Source of the DNA: CAIZGX01 sp964385405
Lineage (GTDB): Bacteria; Bacteroidota; Bacteroidia; Flavobacteriales_D; Sanyastnellaceae
Assembly: GCA_964385405.1 (NCBI GenBank)
Contig: CAYLOT010000012.1
Span: 13,202-77,201 of the forward strand
Direction of reading: 5' to 3'
Length of the DNA stretch: 64,000 nucleotides
The notes beneath the pieces are model-generated. The model searched no databases. It saw only the letters and a list, made by a program, of their open reading frames with translations, and was not told the DNA's origin. The position numbers were made by a program, and so were the translations under genes. Of the stretch, positions 50,440 through 59,252 are shown piece after piece. Position 1 is the first letter of the stretch; every line of letters starts with the position of its first letter.

Positions 50440-51969
50440 ATGAAAGCGAAAACCTTATTCTTCTTGCTTATTTCGATAAGCTTCCTTGCATCAGCTCAAA
50501 ATAAAAAAGCCAAGCTCCCATATTCCATCAAAGGAAAAATTGAAGGGCTTCAAAATGTAGATATTTATCTTGCCAATTATTACGGGAATAAACTTTACTA
50601 CAACGACACGTGTCATGTAGATGCTAAGGGCAATTACGAATTTGCAGGAAAACCCTTCAACGAATGTGGGAAATACGCCTTAGTAATGCCTGGGCCTCGT
50701 TATTTCGATTTTATTGCCTCTGATGAGCAGATCGTAATTAACTGTTCTGCTGACGCCGATTTAAGCAAGATTGAAGTTGTTCAATCAAAAGAAAACAAAC
50801 TCTTCTTCGATTACATCAGGTATATCAATGGCAAAAGAAACATTCGCATGCCAATAGACAATTGCATCAATGATTCTTTAAAGTCTGAAGCTGATAAAAA
50901 ACCATGCATAGATGAACTCACCAAACTGAATAACGAAGTAATCAGTTTCCAAAAAGACCTAATTAAAAACAACAGCAATTCTCTATTCGCTAAATTTTTG
51001 CGCATGGGAATGGAAGAAGACATTCCAAACGCGCCAACCAATATTGCTGAAGAAAAAAAGCAAGAATGGCAATACTACTGGTACCGCCATCACTATTGGG
51101 ACCGTTGTGACTTGAAAGACCCCCGTATGGTTCGCGACGGAGCATTCCACAAACTTGTTGAAGACTATATCACCAAAACACTCCCTCAAATTCCAGATAC
51201 TGTATGCGCTGAAGTTAAAAAACTCATAGATGCAACGGGTGGAAATGAAGAGTCTTTTAAGTACATCACCCATTTCGCGACATACACCGGAGAGACTTCG
51301 AAGATCATGTGCATGGACGAATTGTTCGTATTTATGATTGACAACTATTATTCAAAAGGAATGTGCAATTGGGTGAAAGAAGACAAATTGAAAGAGATGA
51401 AAGAAGCAGCTGACAAAAAGCGTGATTGTCGTTGCGGAGAAAAGGCTCAGGACATTATTCTTCCAGATACTACTGAAAAGAATTGGGTATCCATGTATAA
51501 ATCACGTGGCGAATATACGCTAATGGTTGTGTGGGAAAGCTCTTGCGGGCACTGCAAAAAAGAAGTTCCTCTTTTGCTTGACTTGTACCACAAATACAGA
51601 GACAAAGGATTCGTTGTTTATGCTATTGGGAACGATTACGAGAACAACAAATGGATTGATTTCATTAATGAGCACAAGCTCGACTGGATAAACGTAAGTG
51701 ACACTCCTGAAATTATGAAACAGGAAAAAGCAACTGAGTTAATTTATAGCGGTGTTACAACTCTTAAGAGCTTGAACTATCGAACAACATGGGATGTTAC
51801 AAGTACTCCTAAAGTTTTCCTCATGGACAAAGACATGAGGATTATAGCGAAGTCTCTGGGAGCCGAACAACTCGACGAGCTTCTTGAGAATCTCTATAAA
51901 GGAGAAAAAGTTGAAACGAACAAGTTTAAAGAAACGGAATACGAAGACATCAACACTCCTCATAAATAA
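50440..51969 (+). CDS. Exported thioredoxin-fold (TlpA-like) protein with N-terminal DUF4369-like domain
   Basis: A 509-residue exported protein: signal peptide (cut near ASAQ, residue 20), an N-terminal beta domain (SIKGKIEGLQNVDIYLANYYG) like DUF4369, a helical middle, and a thioredoxin domain (about 340-490) with active site SSCGHCKKE and cis-proline STPKVFL. Such proteins reduce or maintain disulfides in the periplasm. Several further cysteines are present in the middle region (DCRCGEK). The next gene begins 3 bp after its stop codon. Confidence 0.85.
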   Translation: MKAKTLFFLLISISFLASAQNKKAKLPYSIKGKIEGLQNVDIYLANYYGNKLYYNDTCHVDAKGNYEFAGKPFNECGKYALVMPGPRYFDFIASDEQIVINCSADADLSKIEVVQSKENKLFFDYIRYINGKRNIRMPIDNCINDSLKSEADKKPCIDELTKLNNEVISFQKDLIKNNSNSLFAKFLRMGMEEDIPNAPTNIAEEKKQEWQYYWYRHHYWDRCDLKDPRMVRDGAFHKLVEDYITKTLPQIPDTVCAEVKKLIDATGGNEESFKYITHFATYTGETSKIMCMDELFVFMIDNYYSKGMCNWVKEDKLKEMKEAADKKRDCRCGEKAQDIILPDTTEKNWVSMYKSRGEYTLMVVWESSCGHCKKEVPLLLDLYHKYRDKGFVVYAIGNDYENNKWIDFINEHKLDWINVSDTPEIMKQEKATELIYSGVTTLKSLNYRTTWDVTSTPKVFLMDKDMRIIAKSLGAEQLDELLENLYKGEKVETNKFKETEYEDINTPHK

Positions 51970-51972
51970 CAC

Positions 51973-52521
51973 GTGAGTCACTTCGACTATTTGCGCACAG
52001 GCATGCTTCGTAATGAAGTAGATGCCTATGTAGAAATGTGGAATGAGAAATCGTCTGAGATAACGAAGTTTATTTCAACCTTTAACGAATTAACGCAAAC
52101 ACAGCAGCGTAAGGGTGTTTGGATTCTCGATCACCTTTCGCAGAAGAATGCTAAGGCGGTTCAGCCTTATCGAGATTATTTATTTGACTTGGTCACACAC
52201 TCAAAAGACTCTTCTGTTCGCAGAGAGTCTTTTGGCATTTTATTCAACCTTGAACTTACTGAAGAGCAAGAAGGAAGAATGCTCGAAAGAGCTTTCTGCA
52301 CGCTCAGTTCATTCGATGTTGAGACCGCTGAGCGTCACCAAGCATTGCAATGGGTTTTGCGTGCAGCAAAAGATTATCCTGAATTATATGATGAAATAAT
52401 TTCAGGTATTGAAATCGTAAAGGACATTGGCACTCCCGCCTGGAAACGATACAGTTCAAAATTGATTCTTAAACTTGAAGCGCAAAAAATAAAAGCCTTC
52501 TCTAAAAAACCAAAGAAATAA
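51973..52521 (+). CDS. Helical-repeat (HEAT-like) protein, unknown function
   Basis: A 182-residue all-helical protein with a GTG start at 51973. Pairs of helices such as VWILDHLSQKNAKAVQPYRD, VRRESFGILFNLELTEE and RHQALQWVLRAAKDYPELYDEI resemble HEAT repeats. There is no signal peptide and the end is very basic (KAFSKKPKK). It follows the TlpA-like gene closely and overlaps the convergent miaA by 20 bases. No named family is recognised. Confidence 0.7.
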   Translation: MSHFDYLRTGMLRNEVDAYVEMWNEKSSEITKFISTFNELTQTQQRKGVWILDHLSQKNAKAVQPYRDYLFDLVTHSKDSSVRRESFGILFNLELTEEQEGRMLERAFCTLSSFDVETAERHQALQWVLRAAKDYPELYDEIISGIEIVKDIGTPAWKRYSSKLILKLEAQKIKAFSKKPKK

Positions 52522-53395
52522 TTTCACGTTGCAGTGAATCACGCTGTGCATTGAGTTGAAAAACGTGCGATTTGTTTCGATACCAAGTGACTTGTCGCTT
52601 TGCGTAATTTCTGGTATTTTTCTTTATTTCCGAGATGGCCTGCTCTTCGGTAAAGCCGCCTTCGAAAAATTTAAAAATTTCTTTATAGCCAACTGTATTC
52701 AATGCCTGAAGATGCTGAAGGTGTTGAAGTGCACGTGCCTCTTCAAACAATCCTTCTTCAACCATTTTATCTACGCGCTTATTTATCCGATCATACATCC
52801 ACTCACGTTCACCCGAAAGAAAGACATGAACAATCTTTGCGTCAATTGCATCGCTCGTTCTTGTGCGTAATTTAGAAAATGGTTCACCTGTAATTTGAAT
52901 TACTTCCAAAGCACGAATGACGCGATGCGCATTCTCTATGTCTACAATAGAAGCAAAATCAGGGTCCTTCTGTTTTAGTTCTTCCACAAGCACGGAAAGG
53001 CCATCGGATTCACACCTTTGATTCAGTGCATTTCTTGTTTCCTTGTCTCCCGGTAATTCATCGAGACCATATAGCAACGCATCCATATAAAGCATGCTTC
53101 CGCCAACGACAACAACAACTTCATTCGACTGAAACAACTCTTGAATTTTAGCCCTCGCATCGCGAGAAAACATGCCTGCTGTGTACTCCTCTTCAACAGA
53201 CAAAAATGATATAAAATGATGTTTAGCCGCACTCAATTCCTCCGCAGAGGGACGAGCAACACCAATAGCCATTTCCTTAAAAAACTGACGGGAGTCGCAA
53301 GAAATAATATCAGTTTTAAATTGAGTCGCTAATGAGATGGCCAAAGCTGTCTTACCGATACCGGTGGGTCCCGAAATAGCAATGACCGTTTTCAT
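52502..53395 (-). CDS. miaA: tRNA dimethylallyltransferase
   Basis: A 297-residue MiaA: P-loop GPTGIGKTALAI, DSRQFFKEMAIGVARPS, the substrate region VVVGGSMLYMDALLYGLDELP, NAHRVIRALEVIQITG and RQVTWYRN near the end. It adds an isopentenyl group to A37 of UNN-decoding tRNAs. It follows nusB by 3 bp and is the last gene of an operon with leucine dehydrogenase and nusB. Confidence 0.95.
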   Translation of the reverse strand: MKTVIAISGPTGIGKTALAISLATQFKTDIISCDSRQFFKEMAIGVARPSAEELSAAKHHFISFLSVEEEYTAGMFSRDARAKIQELFQSNEVVVVVGGSMLYMDALLYGLDELPGDKETRNALNQRCESDGLSVLVEELKQKDPDFASIVDIENAHRVIRALEVIQITGEPFSKLRTRTSDAIDAKIVHVFLSGEREWMYDRINKRVDKMVEEGLFEEARALQHLQHLQALNTVGYKEIFKFFEGGFTEEQAISEIKKNTRNYAKRQVTWYRNKSHVFQLNAQRDSLQREIISLVF

Positions 53396-53398
53396 TAT

Positions 53399-54343
53399 TT
53401 AACCTATCAATCCCCTTCCAATCTTTTTTATTTTTCCCTCTTCAACCATTTTTGGTATTAGGGTATCTAAAACACCGTTAATGAACGTTGCCGATTTTGG
53501 AGTACTGTAGAACTTCGCCAATTCAATGTATTCGTTCATGGTTACTTTGGTTGGAATACTTTCAAAATAGACTGCTTCAGCGATAGCCATTTTCAATAAA
53601 ACTAAATCCATTATGGCTATTCTATCTGTCTCCCAATTTGGAGTAACCTGAGAAACACTTTCTTTCGTATCGGCTCCTGTTGCAAGCGTCTTTCTGAACA
53701 ATTGCCTACAAAACTCTTCCTCCTCATCGCCCTCTTTCCACAGTGGAAGGAATTCAATATCTGTGTCCGATTCACTAATTGACTTTAAGGAGCGCAATAC
53801 CATGCTTGCTGTTAAGTCTAAATCGTCGTTCCAAAAAATACCTTGATCTTCCAGATAATCGTGCATTAACTCGAAGTTCACCAAATGACGTTTGAACAAC
53901 TTCACCACAATATCTTTATCGTGCTCAAAGCCTCGCTCTTCACTTGACATATAAGCTTGATATTCTTCGCAATCTTGTATGTCCCTGAACATCTGCTTCA
54001 ACAAGTCTCGATTTTCTGTCCATTTAAGGTGGTTCTCCTTCATAGCCTTTTCCAAAGATTTGCTGTGAGACAAAATGCGCAATACGGCATTCGCTGCAAA
54101 CTTTGTGTTCGGATGAAGGTCTTCATGACTTGGGAGCTTTTTATTCATTCCCGCTTCAATTTTCTCTATTGAGAGAGTGTGCATTTCAACCATTAACTGA
54201 ATGAATGCAACATATAAATCGCGAAAACGATTAACGCTTTCAAATAACATTTTTTCATACGAAGCGGCGTTAGGTTCCTCGTCGTTGTAATACGCAAATA
54301 AAACCTGTAAAACTTTTATTCGTATGTGTCTTCTGTTCAGCAT
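53399..54343 (-). CDS. nusB: Transcription antitermination factor NusB, long Bacteroidota form
   Basis: A 314-residue protein, about twice the length of E. coli NusB. The start MLNRRHIRIKVLQVLFAYY and the C-terminal NusB core (VLLKMAIAEAVYFESIPTKVTMNEYIELAKFYSTPKSATFINGVLD) are clear; the helical stretch between them is the extra part found in Bacteroidota. NusB with NusE/S10 supports rRNA antitermination. The ATG at 54343 is used rather than the one at 54385, which lies within the upstream gene. Confidence 0.9.
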   Translation of the reverse strand: MLNRRHIRIKVLQVLFAYYNDEEPNAASYEKMLFESVNRFRDLYVAFIQLMVEMHTLSIEKIEAGMNKKLPSHEDLHPNTKFAANAVLRILSHSKSLEKAMKENHLKWTENRDLLKQMFRDIQDCEEYQAYMSSEERGFEHDKDIVVKLFKRHLVNFELMHDYLEDQGIFWNDDLDLTASMVLRSLKSISESDTDIEFLPLWKEGDEEEEFCRQLFRKTLATGADTKESVSQVTPNWETDRIAIMDLVLLKMAIAEAVYFESIPTKVTMNEYIELAKFYSTPKSATFINGVLDTLIPKMVEEGKIKKIGRGLIG

Positions 54344-54359
54344 ATTCTCTCCCCTCTTT

Positions 54360-55454
54360 TCAGTATCTTGTTTTAATATTTGCAATCGATTGAATGCGTT
54401 GCTCCGCTATTTGATTTGCCGCCAAATAAGACGGTATTCCTTTTTCTTTTGAGTCTGAATAAATCTTAAGTGTAGTGTCGTAAATCTGCTCTGCTTGAGC
54501 AAGAGAGGCCTGACGATTGTATCCTACTATTTCCCAATAGCAGTTAATGATACCACCCGCATTTACCAAGTAATCTGGGGCGTATAGAATTCCTTTATCC
54601 AAAACGCGTTGTCCGTCTTCCGTTTCAATTGCTAATTGGTTATTCGCGGCTCCACAAATAATACCACAAGACAATTGCTCCAATGTCTCCTTATTCACGG
54701 TTGCTCCGAGAGCACATGGGCTATAGATATCCATGGGGGTTGTGTATACTTCGGAGGGCTGAATGGCTTTAACGCCATACTTTTTCACCACATCTTTTAC
54801 TCTCTCCTCATGAATGTCGGTAATAATAACGTGAGCGTTTTCTTTCACCAAATATTCTACAAGGTATTCACCCACATGACCAACACCTTGCACAACAATT
54901 GTCTTCCCTGCAAGTGAATCGCTTCCAGATTGCTCTTTCACACTGGCCTTCATACCCATGTACACACCGTATGCGGTAACTGGGCTGGGATCTCCGCCAC
55001 CTCCCATGTAATCGGGTAACCCAACAACATGATCTGTTTCCATCTTCACATATTCCATATCACGTGTTCCGATACCCACATCTTCAGCGGTGATGTATCT
55101 TCCGCCTAAACCGTCCACGAATTTTCCGAAGCTTCTCATTAATGCTTCGTTTTTATCTTTTTTTGAATCTGCAATAATCACTGCCTTTCCACCTCCAATG
55201 TTCAACCCGGCAAGTGCGCTTTTGTAAGTCATTCCGCGAGAAAGACGAAGAACATCTGTTAATGCATCGCCTTCGGAAGCGTACATCCACATGCGCGTTC
55301 CTCCAACTGCTGGTCCTAAAGTGGTATTGTGAATTGCTACGATGGCTTTTAATCCGGTTGCATTGTCTTGACAAAATACCACTTGTTCGTGGTTATTCAA
55401 CGCCATTCTTTCGGTAACTGCAGACATTTCTGCAGAGGTGTTTTGTTGAGTCAT
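54360..55454 (-). CDS. Leucine dehydrogenase (Glu/Leu/Phe/Val dehydrogenase family)
   Basis: A 364-residue amino-acid dehydrogenase: substrate domain with GPAVGGTRMW and GLNIGGGKAVII (catalytic lysine), ITAEDVGIGTRDMEYV, and the NAD-binding GVGHVGEYLVEYL. Length and the AEDVG wording favour leucine dehydrogenase, which oxidatively deaminates branched-chain amino acids to 2-oxo acids. It is the first gene of the nusB-miaA operon. Confidence 0.88.
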   Translation of the reverse strand: MTQQNTSAEMSAVTERMALNNHEQVVFCQDNATGLKAIVAIHNTTLGPAVGGTRMWMYASEGDALTDVLRLSRGMTYKSALAGLNIGGGKAVIIADSKKDKNEALMRSFGKFVDGLGGRYITAEDVGIGTRDMEYVKMETDHVVGLPDYMGGGGDPSPVTAYGVYMGMKASVKEQSGSDSLAGKTIVVQGVGHVGEYLVEYLVKENAHVIITDIHEERVKDVVKKYGVKAIQPSEVYTTPMDIYSPCALGATVNKETLEQLSCGIICGAANNQLAIETEDGQRVLDKGILYAPDYLVNAGGIINCYWEIVGYNRQASLAQAEQIYDTTLKIYSDSKEKGIPSYLAANQIAEQRIQSIANIKTRY

Positions 55455-55525
55455 AAAAAATGATTTCCTGATGAAAGATTAACTTTCAGTCGCGAATTTA
55501 GCGCTTAACTATGAAAGTTCCGCTA

Positions 55526-55801
55526 TTATTGAAGAATTTCGTCAATGGCTACAGCCAATCTACGATCTCTTTCTGTAACCACATCTCCTGCGTCGTGGGT
55601 GCTTAATTCAACGCGCACGTAGTTGTAAACGTTAAACCATGCCGGATGATGACCATGTTTTTCAGCCAAGAATGCTACTCTAGTTAAGAATGTAAATGCC
55701 TCTTGGAAGTCTTTGAAACGAAATTCTCTAACGAGTTTATTGTCCAATTCGCGCCACATAGTGCTATAATTTTCCCAAATGTACACTTTTCTTCCAACCA
55801 T
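55526..55801 (-). CDS. Pterin-4a-carbinolamine dehydratase
   Basis: A 91-residue PCD/DCoH-like protein with the core MWRELDNKLVREFRFKDF, EKHGHHPAWFNVYNYVRVEL and STHDAGDVVTERD; the HHP motif contains the active-site histidines. It recycles the tetrahydropterin cofactor after aromatic amino-acid hydroxylation, though no such hydroxylase is in the window. The ATG at 55801 gives a slightly long N-terminus; the ATG at 55759 is an alternative. Confidence 0.85.
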   Translation of the reverse strand: MVGRKVYIWENYSTMWRELDNKLVREFRFKDFQEAFTFLTRVAFLAEKHGHHPAWFNVYNYVRVELSTHDAGDVVTERDRRLAVAIDEILQ

Positions 55802-55860
55802 TCACATTCCACATTGAATAATTGACAATCATTTAAAATGAAATCTCGCGATATTATTAC

Positions 55861-55868
55861 CAAATTTG
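55861..55868 (+). promoter_or_regulatory. -7-like box (CAAATTTG) 4 bases before the NlpC/P60 ATG
   Basis: One mismatch to TAnnTTTG; spacer aatc and then the ATG at 55873. Confidence 0.45.
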
Positions 55869-55872
55869 AATC

Positions 55873-56577
55873 ATGGTAAACGGACAATGTCTTCTCTCTT
55901 TCATTCCTATGCGCGCAGAACCCTCTGACCGAAGTGAACAAGTTAGTCAACTAATTTTTGGCGAGTCCTATGAAGTTCTTGAGGAAAATGAAAAGTGGTA
56001 CTTCATTGAAACGAGTTTTGATCAATACCGCGGATGGATTGACAAAAAACAATTCTCGCCACAGGTTTTCGAGGTAAATACTAATCGTGTTTTTGCTTTT
56101 CCGAGCGCGCTTCAAGTATTCGAAAACAAGCACATTCTTATGCCTATTGGCGCCTATGTTCCTGAAGATTTTCAGAGCAAATTATTATCCCTCGCAGATG
56201 CGCTCTCTTTATTCAAATCATACATTGGAGTGCCTTACGTTTGGGGCGGAAAGACCAATTTCGGCTACGATTGTTCTGGATTTACCCAATCGTTCTTCAA
56301 AACGTTAGGAATTTCTTTAAAAAGAGATGCATACCAACAAGCGGTTCAAGGAGAAGATGTATCGCTTCTCTCAGAAGCAAAATCAGGAGACCTCGCTTTC
56401 TTTGATAATGTCGACGGTAGAATCACTCATGTTGGAATTATTCTAGAAAACAACGGAAGTTTCGAAATACTTCATGCTTCAGGAGAACTTCGCGTTGACA
56501 CTTTGGATCATCAAGGAATCAATAAAAAAAGCGAAGGTTATTCGCATAACCTTCGCCTCATCCGTCGAATTCTTTAA
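55873..56577 (+). CDS. NlpC/P60 (C40) endopeptidase with SH3 domain, no signal peptide
   Basis: A 234-residue protein: an SH3b-like domain (about 10-75; SEQVSQLIFGESYEVLEENEKW, GWIDKKQF) and a C40 peptidase domain with the triad in YDCSGFTQ (Cys), RITHVGIIL (His) and ILHASG (His). These enzymes cut gamma-D-Glu-diamino-acid bonds in muropeptides. No export signal is visible from the ATG at 55873, so it may recycle muropeptides in the cytosol, as YkfC-type enzymes do. Confidence 0.88.
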   Translation: MVNGQCLLSFIPMRAEPSDRSEQVSQLIFGESYEVLEENEKWYFIETSFDQYRGWIDKKQFSPQVFEVNTNRVFAFPSALQVFENKHILMPIGAYVPEDFQSKLLSLADALSLFKSYIGVPYVWGGKTNFGYDCSGFTQSFFKTLGISLKRDAYQQAVQGEDVSLLSEAKSGDLAFFDNVDGRITHVGIILENNGSFEILHASGELRVDTLDHQGINKKSEGYSHNLRLIRRIL

Positions 56578-56580
56578 TTC

Positions 56581-59154
56581 TTATTTCGCACTTAGCGCGT
56601 CTTCAATTATTTGAACTACATGTGCTCTGTGCGCTTTGGTTAGTGCTCCTCCCGCCACATTGCCCGACTCCATTTTCTGAATTCGTTTCAATTCTGAAAG
56701 TGCTACTCCTTGAGAAACGTAATCGTATCTGTTTTTTTCATCAAGCATTGCAATCAGTCTAAGTGTGTATTCAATCTGTAAATTTTGACGTACTGTATTC
56801 ACTTCACCTTTCAAATCAGCTTCGAAGATGGCCTGCGTCAGATCGAACATTACTTCATCGATTGAATACGTATTTCCATACATGTAGCTATCAATGATTC
56901 TTTGGTGAACACGCGGATGCATTAAATGATTCAAACACTCTGACTGCATATCTAAAATACGATCGTGAATTTTTGGATCATCGCTTTTCGAAAAATGACC
57001 AAATCCTCTTCTTTGATCTAGCAGGTAGTTGAATGTCGGAATAGCCTCGCTCCAAACATCTCCTGCAAAAGCGTATTTCGCCAATGCCTTCATCGCTTCT
57101 TTTTGCTTCACTTCAGAAACCGGCTCTAATGGCTTCACAGTAGAACCTTGCCCGGCGTATGCTCTGTCATAATGAACGCCACCAATTTGACGAGTCATTA
57201 CACTTGTCTGAGTGCCGTACTCTTTTGTTGCAATCAAAAATGACTGAAGCAATTCAGCATAGCTTTCATTTGATGTAATCAAATGATCTTTCAACTTGGG
57301 TAGAATAACCTTTACCAATTCGCAACGTTCTGCGCCATATGCAACCGGGTCACTGGAAAGATCGAAGATATTTACATCTGGATCTATCCCTCTACCGGCA
57401 GTGCGCATGTCGTCTGCGTCATTACCATATGCTAGCTGGTGTTCGATGCTTCTTGCTGTAATCTTATCTAAACGTTCTTTTTCTTTTTGCTCGTCAGATA
57501 GTGCCTGGCTGTAGCCGTATTCAATTACCCACTTGTCATACGGACCTACTTTAACATCGCAATACAATGCCTGTTCCTTTGGGTTCAATTGATAATTGAA
57601 TGCAGGATATTCCATAACGGAATTTGCTAATCCTTCCTTGTTTATTTTTTCTACGTTCTTAATATCTGCAACTGACTGAAGGGTACTTGCACGCATGTTA
57701 TGTGTAAGCCCTAGCGTGTGTCCAACTTCGTGCAGAACTAATCTGTACAACATTTGACGAACGATTTCTTGCTTTTCTAATTCACTTGCGCCCAATACAT
57801 TTGCGGCGCTAGTTCCGAAAATCAACTGCTCGTTACTCATTGCAGCAGCATTACACAAGAAAGGATTACGTGCTCCTTTTTCCTTCAACAATTGCTCTTG
57901 CTCTTCTGTTAGTGAATTTCCTAAACGGAAAGTTCTGTCTGCATAAACTCGGTTAGTTAATGCTACCCATTCCAACATAATATCAGCACCTAAAATCTCA
58001 CCTGTACGTGGATTCACAAAGCTAGGACCATAACCACCAAAAGGTGGAGCAGGTGTAGATGTCCAACGTAAAACATTGTAACGAATGTCGCCCGCATCCC
58101 AAGTTGCGTCATCGGGTTGCTGCAAGCAAACAACCGCATTCTTAAATCCTGCGGCTTCAAAAGCTACATTCCAACGTTCAACCGCCTCCTTAATGATTGG
58201 TCGAAACTCAACCGGGGTTGTGTTCTCCATCCAAAAAGTAATCGGTTGAATGGGTTCGCTTAAATTCTCATCTGGGTTTTTCTTTTCCAAATTCCATCGG
58301 TGAATTACATCTCTCCATGGCGTTGCTGAGGCAACCGTCATGTCATTAACTTGAGTGGTGAAATAACCTACACGCGGATCGTCGAAACGAGGTTTGAAGT
58401 TATTTTGCGGAACAGACAAGAACGAATGTTGATATTGAACGGTCACGTTTCTTCCGTCTGCAACAGCGTCTCCGCCTATGTTCGGAGAACTCGTTTCGTA
58501 TACATAAGACACCACAATTTCAGAATTCTCTTTGTAGGTGCGAATCGAATTCACTTTTGACTTCTCCTTACTCAAACTTCCCAAAGGGGCATCTCCACCG
58601 CGCGGCGCTGGCATCTTTACCAATTGCAATTTCTCGGATAACAACAAAGCATCTCCGTCTATAAGCATCTTATTTCCATCGAGGCTCGTAGCCTCTATTT
58701 TTTCTGAAGCTAGAACTGGGTTATTGATATTCGACGATGAAGATTTGCTTATCGCATTCGACGGATCGTAGTAATAGTTCGTATTCGTTTGAATAATTTC
58801 TAATCGCTCGAAGTTCTTCCGAAAAACAACAATCTTAGAATCTCCAAAAGCACCTTTGTGATAACCTGTTTCAACCGGCGCATTCTCAATATAATTGAAA
58901 TAGATAAACTCTTGATTCAATTGGGTCTTTTGAATTTCAATGTATGTTTTGCCAGTAACAGTATCCGTATAGAAAGTAAGAAGCCCTTCTTTCTTCTTGC
59001 ACTTCTTCACCAAATCGCCGAATTTATCGTCCGGTTTTTTCTCTTCCTTCTTTACCGGCTCCTTTTTCTTTTTTATGGGATCAACCGTTCCATATACCGG
59101 AACTGCCAGTACTCCCGAAAGGGCAATGGCAAACAATGCTAGACGCTTTTTCAT
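56581..59154 (-). CDS. Zinc metalloprotease (DUF5117/DUF5118 family)
   Basis: An 857-residue exported protease: signal peptide (cut near VYGT, residue 22), N-terminal DUF5118/DUF5117 region, and a catalytic domain with HEVGHTLGLTHNMRAS (around 57,700-57,730), a metzincin-type HExxHxxGxxH zinc site followed by a Met-turn-like SVMEYPAF. This family is frequent in Bacteroidota; its substrates are unknown. The ATG at 59154 is preferred over TTG at 59160 because TAAATTTT (59159-59166) lies 4 bases before it. No T9SS tail is present. Confidence 0.9.
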   Translation of the reverse strand: MKKRLALFAIALSGVLAVPVYGTVDPIKKKKEPVKKEEKKPDDKFGDLVKKCKKKEGLLTFYTDTVTGKTYIEIQKTQLNQEFIYFNYIENAPVETGYHKGAFGDSKIVVFRKNFERLEIIQTNTNYYYDPSNAISKSSSSNINNPVLASEKIEATSLDGNKMLIDGDALLLSEKLQLVKMPAPRGGDAPLGSLSKEKSKVNSIRTYKENSEIVVSYVYETSSPNIGGDAVADGRNVTVQYQHSFLSVPQNNFKPRFDDPRVGYFTTQVNDMTVASATPWRDVIHRWNLEKKNPDENLSEPIQPITFWMENTTPVEFRPIIKEAVERWNVAFEAAGFKNAVVCLQQPDDATWDAGDIRYNVLRWTSTPAPPFGGYGPSFVNPRTGEILGADIMLEWVALTNRVYADRTFRLGNSLTEEQEQLLKEKGARNPFLCNAAAMSNEQLIFGTSAANVLGASELEKQEIVRQMLYRLVLHEVGHTLGLTHNMRASTLQSVADIKNVEKINKEGLANSVMEYPAFNYQLNPKEQALYCDVKVGPYDKWVIEYGYSQALSDEQKEKERLDKITARSIEHQLAYGNDADDMRTAGRGIDPDVNIFDLSSDPVAYGAERCELVKVILPKLKDHLITSNESYAELLQSFLIATKEYGTQTSVMTRQIGGVHYDRAYAGQGSTVKPLEPVSEVKQKEAMKALAKYAFAGDVWSEAIPTFNYLLDQRRGFGHFSKSDDPKIHDRILDMQSECLNHLMHPRVHQRIIDSYMYGNTYSIDEVMFDLTQAIFEADLKGEVNTVRQNLQIEYTLRLIAMLDEKNRYDYVSQGVALSELKRIQKMESGNVAGGALTKAHRAHVVQIIEDALSAK

Positions 59155-59158
59155 TTTC

Positions 59159-59166
59159 AAAATTTA
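59159..59166 (-). promoter_or_regulatory. -7-like box (TAAATTTT) 4 bases before the ATG at 59154
   Basis: One mismatch to TAnnTTTG; spacer gaaa. It overlaps the alternative TTG start at 59160. Confidence 0.45.
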
Positions 59167-59204
59167 GATAGGCGAATATAAATCAGGTTACGTTAAAAAT
59201 AACT

Positions 59205-59212
59205 TACCTTTG
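59205..59212 (+). promoter_or_regulatory. mgtE -7 box (TACCTTTG)
   Basis: Exact TAnnTTTG match, 40 bases before the GTG at 59253. The ATG at 59239 opens only a 21-codon ORF in another frame. Confidence 0.58.
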
Positions 59213-59252
59213 CCGAGGTAAAATAATTAACCCTCTAAATGGAATCCTCCCC

